From contig JALCCG010000018.1 of NCBI GenBank assembly GCA_023212695.1, positions 1-45,000 on the forward strand: a stretch of DNA of 45,000 nt. Direction: 5' to 3'. Positions 1 to 10,599 of this stretch are shown here, piece after piece (positions within the stretch are counted from its first letter, which is position 1; every line of letters begins with the position of its first letter). The translations under genes and the position numbers were made by a program. Origin of the DNA: Sporisorium sorghi (Eukaryota > Basidiomycota > Ustilaginomycetes > Ustilaginales > Ustilaginaceae). The notes below the pieces were generated by a model. That model was not told the DNA's origin and searched no databases. It saw nothing but the letters and a program-made list of their open reading frames with translations.

Positions 1-340
1 GTGTTGTTGAAGCAGGAGCAGCTCTGAAAAAGAAGTAACTCCAAAAAAATGTACTGGTGTGGAGTTGCAAATTTTCGAATTTCCTCAACGGCTGAAACAG
101 TTGAAGGTGGCCACACCTCATACTCAGATTTGGCAGCGGATTTTGGCAGGGAAATTGGAGTACCAGGCGTGGCCAGTTTTCGCCGACGTGGCCCACAAGT
201 ACACCTGTCCCACAAGTACACCAACCACGTTAAACTCAAACTCCAATCACAAGCCTGTTTTTTTTCTGCACAGCCTGCTGCAGGACGTAGCCAGCCAACC
301 AGCCGACTTTTTGGACATCCCCTAAAATCTCACGAGTAGT
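1..340. repeat. Repeat debris related to the pogo-like element at 10394-11574
   Basis: No gene is supported here. Bases about 105-172 match, in inverse orientation, the segment 11452-11510 inside the pogo-like element: both contain the core GGGAAATTGGAGTACCAGGC preceded by GATTTGGCAG. The copy here has an internal duplication of the GATTTGGCAG part. Nearby, CCCACAAGTACACC occurs twice in tandem (about 199-231). The short open frames look like artefacts of the repeat. The left boundary lies outside the window. Confidence 0.55.
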
Positions 341-516
341 TTATCCTCTTCGCCACCCATCATCACTTGTTCCCCTCTTTCTCCACGCATGCTCTGAAAC
401 GATCCACCTCGACGAACCCCCATTCCACCTTTGAATCGCCTTCAAGGTGGAGTGTCAAAGTGTGTGCTCTGCCAGACACCACTCACACTGTCACCACCAC
501 AAGCACCACCGTCACC

Positions 517-1446
517 ATGACACTCAACGCAAATCTCGCCGTGTTTTTCGTTGCTGCGCTCACGCTGGCTCCTGGGCTCGCATCGGCACAAATCTCCGCA
601 TCCCCTCAACCAGCCATGGCTACCACTGGCAAACCAATCGCTTTTGACTCGCCAGACGCAAGCACCATGTCGTCGCAGTACTCCCACTCCTACTCGTTCT
701 GGGACAATCTCAGCCGACACTGGACAGAGGCTGATAGCACAAAGCAGACCTTGATGGCCATCCTGCTCATCGTACAGCTCGTTGGTCTCTTTTGCTTCAT
801 CAAACGTTCGCTCGACAAAATGTTCGGCCGACGCGCAGAGTATCGCAATCAGCGTACCAAGCGTTTTGCACGCAGAGCTGCTGTCGCTGCTGCAGGGGGT
901 TCCTCTAAGACTGGCATTCCTCTCAGTCACCAGCGTCCGCTCTACCGTCCAGACGTTAAACCTCAGCTACCACCTAGACCGTCTCAGAATCATCCCCTTC
1001 TGCGCTCTGCCAACTCGGCCGCTTCGCAAGCAGCTTTTCAGACCACTCCCACCGGCGACATTGTCCTTCCTTCGTGGACAGACGCTGGTCCAACGCCGCT
1101 TAAAGTCATCGTCGAAGAGCCTGACCTAGAGCTCTCCCGCAGCAATTCCCCTGTATCCGCACGACCACGCTCACCCGCATCGTCTGGCCATCCCGACAGC
1201 TCTCGAAACTCTTGGTCCTTCGCTGCTGCTTCGCCTAGAGACAGCACTTCGCTCAGGCTCCGGGAACGCAACGACTACTCGATGCTTCCCTTCAACATTG
1301 ATCGCTCTTCCACTCCAGACACTCGTCTCGAAGAGGTCAGGCGACCCTTCACTCGACCCGTCTACAGCGACGAGCGTCCTTCTCAACCTCCAATGCACTC
1401 TTACTACGAAGAGCCTCACGGGGCGCAATCTATCTCGCCCGCTTGA
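517..1446 (+). CDS. Hypothetical secretory-pathway single-pass membrane protein
   Basis: I do not recognise this 309-residue protein. I chose the ATG at 517 (MTLNANLAV...) although the frame stays open to 367, because it begins with a clean signal peptide: a hydrophobic core ending LASAQ near residue 25. A second hydrophobic stretch at about residues 78-96 (LMAILLIVQLVGLFCFI) is followed by the basic segment KRSLDKMFGRR, suggesting a type I protein with a short luminal part and a long cytosolic tail. The tail (about 100-309) is rich in Ser, Pro and Arg, has no recognisable domain and looks disordered. No intron is needed. The gene converges on the amino-acid transporter at 1833. An adaptor or sensor role would be a guess. 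Confidence 0.75.
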   Translation: MTLNANLAVFFVAALTLAPGLASAQISASPQPAMATTGKPIAFDSPDASTMSSQYSHSYSFWDNLSRHWTEADSTKQTLMAILLIVQLVGLFCFIKRSLDKMFGRRAEYRNQRTKRFARRAAVAAAGGSSKTGIPLSHQRPLYRPDVKPQLPPRPSQNHPLLRSANSAASQAAFQTTPTGDIVLPSWTDAGPTPLKVIVEEPDLELSRSNSPVSARPRSPASSGHPDSSRNSWSFAAASPRDSTSLRLRERNDYSMLPFNIDRSSTPDTRLEEVRRPFTRPVYSDERPSQPPMHSYYEEPHGAQSISPA

Positions 1447-1832
1447 TTGCGCTTCGTCCTTTCTCCAAGACAACTTATACCCTCCGCGCATCCGACTCCA
1501 TGCATTCAGTCTCCCCCGTCTCGCAGGTCAGCATCAACGCAACAGTCATCTCTAATCTTGCATCTTGCCCTTTCGTGCTCTGTCTACTTCGCTACCTTCG
1601 TTTCTTTCTGTCGCCCGCCCGTCTCCCTCCTCCCCTCCAGTTTGTCCCTTCAGCTGCTCATCGCATCAGCATGTACTTGTACGCTTGGCCTCATCACAAT
1701 CGTTCGTCTCTGTCTCACAACACATGTGTGTGTCTCTGATGGCTTCTGCTGTTGACATTGAGGCATGATGTTGTGCTCAGGCGACCAGTCTAAGAGTTTG
1801 AACAAGTGCTCTTCCCCCAGCTTGCGTGAGGA
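1447..1832. other. Intergenic region between convergent genes
   Basis: This is 386 bases of pyrimidine-rich sequence between the stop of the membrane-protein gene and the stop of the transporter on the other strand. It presumably holds both 3' untranslated regions. I see no further gene, repeat or RNA structure. Confidence 0.5.
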
Positions 1833-4258
1833 TCAGCATTGATGCACTGCTCCGGTCTTGCCGCTCGCTGTATCCGAGATTGCCGTCCATACTGAGGAAA
1901 GAGAAAGAGAAAGAGACTACAGTAGTCAGAGTGCTGATCGCAATTTGCCAACGAGTGGACTTTTCGTACTTACCACTGATGACGAGGACGACGGTGCCGA
2001 AGATGGCACAGGCCACACTGAGCGGCCGTGTTGACTGCCACCACTTTCGGTTCGCCGCTGCTGGTCGGAAGCGTACGCTCGCACCGGGCCGCAACGGCAG
2101 CTCGACGTCGTCAATGTCGACAGAGTCCCTGGCAGAGCCGTTGTGCGTGGCGGTTCGACCGCCCTCCATTCTCTCGAGGCGGTCCAGTGTGGATGGCTCC
2201 TCCTCCTCGCCTGCATCGTACTCGTTGGCTCGGATGGGATTCTGACCGTGGTCTATCGAGCCGTTGGATTGGTCGATGAGAGCCTCGTGCTCCTCTTCTC
2301 GCTGTTGTGGATCGTGCTGGCGAGTTGATGCATTGTTGGCGCTGCTGCTGCTCCCCTGGTCGCGCCAGGAAGAGCTGGTGAGGTGAGGCAGATCCGCGGT
2401 GGGTACTCGCTTGCCCGTCTCGCTGGTGAGCTTGAGGTAGCAAAGACTCGGGAAGATGAAAGCCAAGGCCGTTGCACTGAGGCCGCCGGTGAGTTCGAGC
2501 ACAATGCCGAGATCGCAAGTCAAGAGCGAGATGATCATGGCGGTGACGACGAGACTCGAGGTGAAGATGAGATGGCGGTTGCGATCGAACTCTCCTGCAA
2601 AGAAGTAGGTTTCAAGCACCTCGCGGCAGACGAAGCATTCGAGTGGCAAGGTGGTGAGCATGTTGAGACCGAAAAGACCACGAGCGGTGTTGACAATGAC
2701 GTCGTCGTTGGGAAAGTTGTTCTGTACGATCAAGGATGAGTTTCACGTCAGTCTCATCTTCACTGAAGCCGGTTGATGTGAATGATGTCAACTTACAAGA
2801 ACATTGCTGAGAGTCTTTTCTTCGAAGCTCCAGTATCCGGCCACACTCATGGTGATCGTAGCGACCGCGGCGATGATCGTAGAGTAGTGCGTAACCTGAC
2901 CGAACTTGTTCATAGAGGGTTCCTTCAATGAGCCGTAGATGACTGTTGCCAGAGGAAGAAGCGAACAGGTTGAGCGACTGCCTATGGGTTTGAGTCAAGT
3001 GTGCAAGATGGTCGACTTACGCAGGGAGTTGTGATGGCAAACAAAGGCGAAGCTGATGACAGAAATGGATCGAACCAGGTTCGACACATTGACGATAGTG
3101 AACTGCAGCAGATCACAGAGTAGACGCCAGCGCCAGTGGGGAAGAGGTCAGTCTGGACTGCAAGCCAAAGCTATGAATTGCGACAAGACTTACGCGAAGG
3201 CTGGGATCGCCCTTGAGTTCGGCAGGCATGGCAGGGCCCCGAATTGTGACGGCGACGATGATGACGACCATAGAAACGAGCGCGATGGCGCTGGCCTTGC
3301 TGAGTTTTTCGATGTTGCGGTAAAGGGAGAGTGGATACGAGATGGCAAGGGTGAAGAAAGTGATGACGAATTGGCGATTGGCGAGAAAGCTTCCGGACAA
3401 AGAGGGGAAGATCATCTTGATGACGTGGGGAATGGTGTCGCCAATGACCACGCAAAACGCACACATGCCGCCAAAACCAAAGGCGAACTGGAAGATCGAG
3501 ACGGCGGCTTTGCCGTTCTGACCGAAGCAGTGCTCCATGATCTCGATGTAGGTGATGCGACCGCTGAGCTTTGCGTTGAGCACGATGAGGCGGATGGTCC
3601 AGTCGGTTAAAAAGGAGAGTCCGACAAGTAGTGCGAGGCCAGCGACGAAGCCGGACTCTCTCATCGAGTAAGGCAATCCGACGATACCTGCGCCGAGAAT
3701 GCTGTTTGCCATGTTGACGGTGGCATCAAACACACCTGCACCTCGTTTGAGCCAGTCGGGGATACCTTCGCCGTCCCAGCCCGGCACGCCGAGCGATTGA
3801 CTGATGGAGCGGATATCGTGACCGAGGCCGTCTAAGGAGGCACTAATACGACTTGGTCCCCGAATGCGAAGCGAGGGCATGGCATCGTCCCTGTGACTGG
3901 CTGAATGACCACGAGAGGAGCCTGCGATGGAAGTGTAGATGGGATCATCGTGGGATCGAAGACCAATTTGAGATGCCTGAATAGCTACCACGTCGTCTTG
4001 ATCGTCGATATCATCTGAGTCTGCTTCGAATTGAGCCTCCTTTGAGGATGTAGTGGATTTCATCGGAAGTGGAGCGCGCGAATGGGCTGCTGAGCTCGAA
4101 TATGGCGGCAGATCTGTGTCTTGCTCCACCGTGGCAGATGTGAGTGAATGGGGAGCATCGTCGTGATCGTAGGAAAAGATGGTCTCGTCCGTTGCGCTAT
4201 TTTGCGCTGAGCGCATGGCTGAGTGTGATCTTGAGCTGCTCATGAGCAGCGATGACAC
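1833..4258 (-). CDS. Vacuolar-type amino-acid transporter, AVT/SLC38 family
   Basis: This is an Aa_trans-family transporter, expected to move neutral amino acids across the vacuolar or a related membrane. Five exons on the minus strand fit well: 4258-3194, 3102-3021, 2942-2797, 2721-1974 and 1891-1833, with GTAAG donors and CAG acceptors. The first roughly 165 residues are acidic, Ser-rich and probably cytosolic. The transport domain opens at GVFDATVNMANSILGAGIVG, the family's unwound first helix, and runs through ISFAFVCHHNSLL (across the second intron) and SVAGYWSFEEKTLSNVL. After LECFVCREVLE, about 11 hydrophobic segments in all, a long hydrophilic loop (about 130 residues, Ser/Glu-rich) separates the penultimate from the last membrane helix. 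That loop is unusual. The last exon is short and ends AVHQC. Substrate and exact membrane are inferred from the family only. Confidence 0.9.
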
Positions 4259-4667
4259 ATTCAGCCGGATGTGCCGTGTTGCGAACCGATGAAAGCTACG
4301 AGACGCCTTGGCAGATGCGTTACCATCGACGCTGCCCTTTTGATCGATATCGGATTGGCCGAAAAGAGTGACGATGCTAGCCTTTGATGGCGAGATGAAT
4401 CAAGTTGGTCGACCTGATCAAAGCGTCGCAAGTGTTGCTTTCCACGGCCATTTCACGCCGGACCTTTAGACTTCCAGCGCACGGCATCGTCACAGCCTCT
4501 TGCAGCCTCTCTTCGCGTGAACCGTGCTTCCCTCTGGCACCGTGAGTGTGGAAAAAAAGGACCCTGCAAGATCGCGAGTCAATTCACACACAAGCCAAAT
4601 TTTCCAGACGAGAAGAAGCTTTTGGCAGCCACGTGATTCGCACACAGTCAACTTTTTTTGCTGTCTC
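4259..4667. other. Upstream region of the amino-acid transporter
   Basis: These 409 bases lie between the transporter start codon (minus strand) and the left end of the Tc1/mariner element. They presumably hold the transporter promoter. I see no coding potential and no clear motif. Confidence 0.45.
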
Positions 4668-4837
4668 TAAAGACCCGTCAGATAAAAATTTAGACAAAAT
4701 GTAGATAATCATTCAACCAGCTGAGTACTACCATCATATCAACTCGTTTGATTGTCACCACAGCCTTATGATTACGTAAGGTTTTAGCACTGAGACAGAG
4801 AGGTTCGAAACCCGGCTTTCGGCCAGATGCAGTGAGG

Positions 4838-7611
4838 TCAGTACTTGAGCGGTCCCTCTTGCTTAGTAAGCACTGCTTTCACACGCCTCTCCATTGACTT
4901 GATACATGCATTGATGTGATCGATCAGGATGCTGTTCCAGGCCTCAACCACAGCTTCGGCAAGCTCCACAGGAGTCTTAGCTTGTCTTGGCTGTTGACTA
5001 ATCCTAGTTTTGAGTATACTCCAGATGTTTTTGATAGGATTTAAGTCCGGTGAGCAAGGTGGATGATCAATAGACCTAATACTGTGGTGGTTACGATGTT
5101 CCTTGCATATATTTGTTGTATGAACCTTGCTGTTGTCCTCTACAAGTGCTAGTTTGAACCTCTTGGTGTACTCCTTTATTGGGCCATTGATGATGAGGTT
5201 GGCATACTTTTTTGCATCCAGTGTTTTGGCCAGGATCTGTTGGAAAATCCGAAGCGATTTTACTTCACCTTTTCAGCGGGAACCTGTCTCACCACACACT
5301 TGGCATTGTCGGTGCAGACAATGCAATTTCTGAGCAGACAATGCAGGCTCAGCACACAGCACGTATATGATGTGGTGACAACCAACACTCACTGCTCACT
5401 TCCAATATTCACTGCTCACTCGTCATTGGCTCATCACTCGAGCCAATGAGGTGACCATCCTCACTCGAGGAGGCCCAGACGGACCTGACGACGAATGTGT
5501 TGGAATACACAGTCGCCCGAGACTTCGCAGGCTCGCTAACTGATCCATTGGTCGGATCAGATAAGGCACACCAGTAGTGCGCATGCAACCTCTCGCACCT
5601 TGCTAAGCAGTCAGCAGGCACAACAGGTCAAGGTCCCATGGGTTGTGCCCCGTCACACCTTTGGCGAATATCTATTTTGTTTACCACATTGCTATGCTGC
5701 TCACCGCATCATCTACATGATATGATGTGATACAGTCACTCATGGATATATACCTTGGTACCTCACACTTGTATACCCTTCTGTTCCCTCAATTGAATCA
5801 TTCCTCACTTTCCATACCTTCAAGTCTGCCTTTACTCTTTTTGATCCTCTCCAAGACCACTAATGCTGTACCAATTCTGGTAATACCACTTTGGTCCACT
5901 GCTGCCTAATGCAACTGTCCCTTGTAGTTTAACAAGCTGTATCTGGACTAACATCATATTAGATCCAGCTCTACAAGCCAGCTTGCCACTCATGGAGACC
6001 TTAGCAAATTAGCTACTCGCTTTCCGTCTCATTGACTCATGTCAAGTAACTTTTATACTTCGCAACTGATCGCCTCGGTCGCTCCAAAGGCATCCCTCAG
6101 TTTCCAATAGAATGGCTAAGGGTCGCAACAGAGAGGCGCTTATAGGCACCGATAACTCATTGGCTATGCAGACTTGCATGGCTGCCAGTCGACTGCACAA
6201 CTTTACCCAAACGTGACCAGAGGTACACACCAACCTGGCATGATCGACCTCACCATTGGCTGAGCTCATTGACCAATCGGGTGCACCCATTCTCACAGCC
6301 AATGAGGGACCAGGAACTCAAGTCAGGATGGAGGAGATCATGGGATGCTCGGAGCAAGTCATGCTAAGCACACCTTGTCTGCACCAAACACGGGTTGTCT
6401 GTACCGACAATGGGAATGCAGCAAGGAGAAGAGGAACACACAGGAGGGAAGGCCAGAAATACCAGTTAGAAAGCTCATCCGTCACATATATAAGATGATC
6501 ATGTATTGTACCAATGGATGATGAACTCATCGAATCAACACCTGATTTCCTCTACTGTTCACTTGGTTATAGGTGCCTATTACCCCAATACGGCACCTTC
6601 AACCACATAGTCCCACCTTTGGCAAGTTGCACAAGTCCAAGCTACCAGATCATCATCGACCAGGCTCACAAAGAATTATTTCTCCCCATGTTATTACGCC
6701 ACTGAAATCATATCAGTGATACATGCCTGAGATAATCAATTCCAAGTTCATACTCTGGATTATCGGTACCAACAACCACTGTTAGGAACCGCTAAGTCCA
6801 GATAGTTGCTGATCTCCCCAATCAACAACATAAGCCAGGTCTTCATCTCACTTTCCCACAGGATCCACCTCCGAGGTGGGATGGGATCGGCAGTCGGATA
6901 CATAGCTCAGTGTTCAGCCACCGAAGGCATACGCCGACGAGCCAATGGGATGATGAGAAGGTCAGTCTTGACACTGTAAGCGGTGCCGGCCCACACCATA
7001 ACCAAGAACCAGTTGCTATGAAAGTCAGGTACCATGTTCCAAAATTCATATGCTTGGCTCTTCCGATGGCTTACAAAAGGCCTTCTGGGCCAATCACCAA
7101 CCTCGATAGCCAACTCATCCATAAAAAGAACCTTCTTCCAGTCAGTTGATAGGTTGTTCTGGGCCCACGTGAGCTGTTTAGTGTGGTTCCAAGCTGTCAG
7201 ATAAGGTTTGTGCAATGTGATTTGTTGATGGATGCCATTCTGGTATGCCATTGTCTTCAGTCAGTGTATAGGTATGCTGTTTAGCTCTGATGACAGCTGT
7301 CTCCACAAATGAAATGGGTTTTTGAGGATCTCCCAGACCAATAGGTGATTGTCTCGAGCCTTCCATTTGCGCAGCTGACCCGGTTTATGAAATGTCAAGT
7401 TGTGCCCCCTTTGTTTAAACTTCTTGATGGTTACGCTGACAGTAGCTTTTGGGACACCAACACTGTCAGATATCACCTTCATAGACCATCTGGTGTCGGC
7501 ATATGCAATAATGCAACCCTGCAATTTGGTTGAGAGGGGCTTTCTGCAGACCATTCTGGTGTTCCAGGTACTCGGGTTGGTGGGGATGGTGGGACTAAAC
7601 CTTGTTCGCAA
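4838..7611 (-). pseudogene. Tc1/mariner transposase pseudogene
   Basis: The N-terminal part (from 7611) has the helix-turn-helix region (MKVISDSVGVPKATVSVTIKKFKQRG). A stop near 7261 and a frame change follow. The next piece (7251-6907) holds the first catalytic aspartate in DWKKVLFMDELAIEVG, then VMVWAG and TDLLIIPLAR. The reading is then cut by the 5238-6860 insertion and resumes below 5237 with ILAKTLDAKKYANLII, the second aspartate in LVEDNSKVHTT, and CSPDLNPIKNIWSILK, ending at the stop 4838-4840. The usual catalytic glutamate of the NPIEN motif is lysine here (NPIKN). A TGA also lies about 20 codons before the insertion point. Several independent lesions make this dead. Confidence 0.85.
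5238..6860 (+). mobile_element. LTR-type insertion (solo-LTR-like or non-autonomous) nested in the Tc1/mariner element
   Basis: The element begins TGTTGGAAAATCC and ends TTTCCCACA, with TG...CA termini, and is flanked by an exact 5-bp duplication, GGATC at 5233-5237 and 6861-6865. Conceptual removal of the 1,623 bp plus one GGATC brings the two transposase pieces back into one frame, which confirms the boundaries. I found no second copy of the start inside, and no gag, protease or polymerase coding, so it looks like a long solo LTR or a derivative without genes. TATATAAG at about 6487-6494 could be its promoter. It contains inverted copies of an 18-mer (5308-5325 and about 6394-6411, one mismatch) and several AGCCAATGAGG/CATTGGCT motifs. 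Confidence 0.75.
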
Positions 7612-7696
7612 TCACACTGCACAGACCTTATGAAACCAAAAAACCAAAAATTTTGGTTTTCGGAAATCGTCTAAATTCTTTTCGGACGGTACTTTA

Positions 7697-7790
7697 CTGT
7701 ATTCTTTCTTCTACTCCTCCACCACCATCACTATCATCACGATCGACCTTGCTCTGCTGCACTTACGGCTCACGAAGCCGTTCTTCCAAC
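7697..7790 (+). promoter_or_regulatory. Short eIF2B gamma leader squeezed against the transposon end
   Basis: Only 94 bp separate the right terminal repeat of the Tc1/mariner element from the eIF2B gamma start codon. The stretch is pyrimidine-rich (TTCTTTCTTC, CTCCTCCACCACC), as is common just before fungal starts. Any upstream promoter element must therefore lie within the transposon, or the core promoter is very compact. Confidence 0.5.
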
Positions 7791-10199
7791 ATGGCCGCCA
7801 TCACCTCTGGAGGTGCTCAGTCGCATCCTCCTCTCGTTCAGCCCATCATCTTTTGCGGTCCCGGTAGCAACCTCTATCCGCTGTGCACCTCGACTGTCAC
7901 CGCAGACGTCTCCCACGATGCCCACCAAGCGGACCAGGTCGACCTGCCCAAGGCCATGCTGCCTGTCTTCAACCGACCCATGATCGCATACGCTTTGCAA
8001 CAGCTTCTCTCAGCCGGTCTCCGTCACGCAATTGTCTTTGCTCCCTCAGAGCACCACTCCATCATCGCCGCCGCCCTCAAATCTTTGATCCTCATTCCGC
8101 CAACCCTCGTACAGTCTGGAAGGAAGAATGCATCTTCCGCAGCCGCAGCTGCCGCTGCGGCTGCCGTCGAGGAAGCTTCCAAATACCCCAACGTCTCGGT
8201 CTCGGTCGGTCTTAATAGCACCTCGGCAGCCTCCACCGCACCTGCTGCTGCCAATTCTTATCTCTCGACCAACTCCTTCGCTGTCTCTTCCGTACAAAGC
8301 GAGACCGTCATGCGCGTAGACCTCTTGCCGCTTGGTCCTGACGACGCCATCAACTCCAAGGCAGACTCTCGCATCTCGAGTCCAGCAAGCAAGTACAAGA
8401 AACTCGGAACCGCTGGTCTTCTCTCTTGGCTCCATTCCGTTGGCAGGCTCGACAAGGATCCTCTCATCCTTCCCGTCGATCTCATCACACAGTCCATCTC
8501 TCTCATCAACATCATCAACAGCCACATCTCAAACGTACCACAATCTCCTGCCTTGACTTGCCTCATGTATGAACGAGGCGCAGGCGAAGGCACCGGAAAG
8601 GAGCGTGAAAAGGATGGTAAGTTTTCCCTCTTCAGCTCGTTTGCTCTTGGATCAACGCGCGCTCACATTCTTGTTCACTCGTCTTCGGAACGAATCAGGT
8701 CCGCCTAAGCTCTTCAGCGCTTACGATCGCACTCCCCTGCATACCAGCACCTCATCGCTAGATGGCTCCGACCACTGCACCACACACCAACTTCTTCTCC
8801 TCCAGGATTCCGATGACATTTCCGACATCGATTCGTCCGACCTGCATCTTCGCATGTCCCTCTTGTGGTCGCATCCTCATGTCCGCATTTCCACCTCCCT
8901 CCTTGATTCTCACGTCTACCTCTTCAACCTTCAGCAGCTTCTCGGCCTCTTGAGATCCGAAGCCGGTCAGAAGATGAAGAGCCTTCGCGAAGAAGTCGTT
9001 CCCTTCATGGTCAAATGCAGCTGGATGGTCGGCCTCCGCGAGAAGGCTGGATGGAACACACAGCCTTCCACCACCAATCTGTCTGTCCAAGACCAAATCC
9101 CATCGTGGAACTTGCACCCGAGCAGGGAAATCGCTGCAAACCCACTCAAGTCCAGCACCTTTGTTGACTCTGAGCTCCTTCAGGCCGGCTCCTCCTTCCG
9201 ACCCGTCCTTGACGACGTCGCCAGTCGCTCTTCGCCTCTCTTTACGCCCGAACGTTCCCAGCTCGCTTCGCCCTCCGGCGGGCTCGATGGTGACAAACAA
9301 ACCGCAAGTCTCCAGACACAAGCTCGCGCTTCGGCAAAGAGAGCCGCCGCCGAAGCAAAGGTAAACGCCCTCGTCTTCCGCCTCTCAGCAGACCGAAAGC
9401 ATCCTGTCGACCCCTCTACCTCCATCGAAGAGATCAGAGAACGAGAGGAAGATGCCAAACGCGAGCCTTTCATTGCCCGCGCCAACACTGTCCCGACGTA
9501 TCTGGAATGCAACAGATATGTAAGTTTTGCCTCTTCGCGTTTCGCTTGATAGACGGCATCAGCTGACGTTCTCATTCCCATTGTTGCCGACTCTCAGTTG
9601 CTACGATGTCTAGCGAGCGGACCTGCTGGGCAAGCAACCAGCTCGGCGCCGCATGGAGCCACCACCTCTTCGCTGCCCCCGTCGGCGCTCTCGCATCCTC
9701 TACCTAATCAGTCGCTGCCGCCTCCCGCCACCTCGACAGTCGCGGCACAAGCGGCGTCCGACCCGGCCTCAGCACAGTCCACCCAAGACGCGACCAAGGG
9801 TTCCACGTCTGCCCAGTGGATCGACCCCAAGGCACAGATCTCTTCTGACTCCTTGGTGGAAGGTTTCACCCGCGTCGGCGAACGCACCGCCATCAAACGC
9901 AGCGTGGTCGGTCGCGGGTGCATCATCGGCAAGAACGTCAAGCTCACCGGTGCAATCGTCATGGACGGTGTCCGGATCGGCGACAAGTAAGTCTACATGT
10001 TTGTCCCTAACCACTCCCGGCGCTTGAGGACTGACCCTAAACAATCAACACTCTCTCCTACAGTGCCAAGCTCGAGAACTGCATCCTCGCAGCCGGCTCC
10101 ATCGTCGAGGAGAAGTGCAACCTCAAGGACTGCGATGTTGCTGCTTCCGTCAAAGTCCCTGCCGGCTCCAACACCAAGGGCGAAAAGTTTGATGAGTGA
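7791..10199 (+). CDS. GCD1: Translation initiation factor eIF2B subunit gamma
   Basis: This is a subunit of the cytosolic guanine-nucleotide exchange factor that recharges eIF2 with GTP; gamma pairs with the catalytic epsilon subunit. Exons are 7791-8616, 8699-9519, 9598-9986 and 10064-10199, all with GTAAGT donors, giving 723 residues. The N-terminal pyrophosphorylase-like fold shows LVQPIIFCGPGSNLYPLC, then LPKAMLPVFNRPMIAYALQQLLSAG. The sugar-nucleotide enzyme signature is degenerate, as expected for a non-enzymatic subunit. The C-terminus is a left-handed beta-helix of hexapeptides (VGRGCIIGKNVKLTGAIVMDG, then NAKLENCILAAGSIVEEKC). The protein is clearly longer than the usual 450-580 residues because of an Ala-rich run (about 115-135), a Ser-rich loop and an extended Ala/Ser/Pro segment before the helix. 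I start at 7791 because it precedes the conserved domain and the upstream frame runs into the transposon. Confidence 0.9.
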
Positions 10200-10391
10200 T
10201 CTAGACACCACATGAAGTCCTCCAGACATGCTCAGCCTCTTGCTGCTCGCCATGCCTCCATGTCCAATAGACTTGTCATCTGTAACTTGTGGTCAACATG
10301 CACCCTGGACCCTGGAACATCAGCATCTCAGTCTGTTATGCCTTGCAATCGCCATTGAGTCACTTACAAGTGATGCGAGCAATCAAAACCG
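10200..10391. other. 3' region of eIF2B gamma
   Basis: These 192 bases lie between the eIF2B gamma stop and the TA target site of the pogo-like element. They presumably contain the 3' untranslated region. Nothing else is recognisable. Confidence 0.4.
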
Positions 10392-10599
10392 TAACGTGTA
10401 TCACGTATATGCGAAATTCACGTAGTTGAGGAATTGAGAGGGACTCGCTGGACTTGCAAGTCCCCCTCCGCACAAGAATTTTGAGGCAGCACAGCAGTCA
10501 ATTTTTGTCACCAAATTATCTTTGCCACACGTCACCATCATCCATCTCCACTCTCAGCCTGCAATGGTCAACATCTCCCCCTGCAAGAAGATTTGCTAG

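Larger units (their letters stand above)
4668..7696 (-). mobile_element. Degenerate Tc1/mariner-type DNA transposon, interrupted by an LTR-type insertion
   Basis: The ends form an ungapped 28-bp terminal inverted repeat: 4668-4695 (TAAAGACCCGTC...TTTAGAC) against 7669-7696 read on the minus strand (TAAAGTACCGTC...TTTAGAC), 23 of 28 identical. Both outer ends begin with TA, the target dinucleotide of this superfamily, so the element proper is probably 4670-7694. Inside, on the minus strand, lies a broken transposase (4838-7611), itself split by the insertion at 5238-6860. Without that insertion the element is about 1.4 kb, normal for the superfamily. The right end sits 95 bp before the eIF2B gamma start codon. 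Confidence 0.85.

Noticed and set aside
4803..4813. Possible tRNA B box (GGTTCGAAACC) near the left end of the Tc1/mariner element
   Set aside because: No matching D arm in the right orientation, no paired stems and no terminator. The nearby CAACCAGCTGAGTACTACC resembles a D arm only on the opposite strand.
5500..5520. Second LTR start (TGTTGGAATACAC) inside the 5238-6860 insert
   Set aside because: Only the first eight bases resemble the true start at 5238 and no further similarity follows, so it does not define a second LTR.
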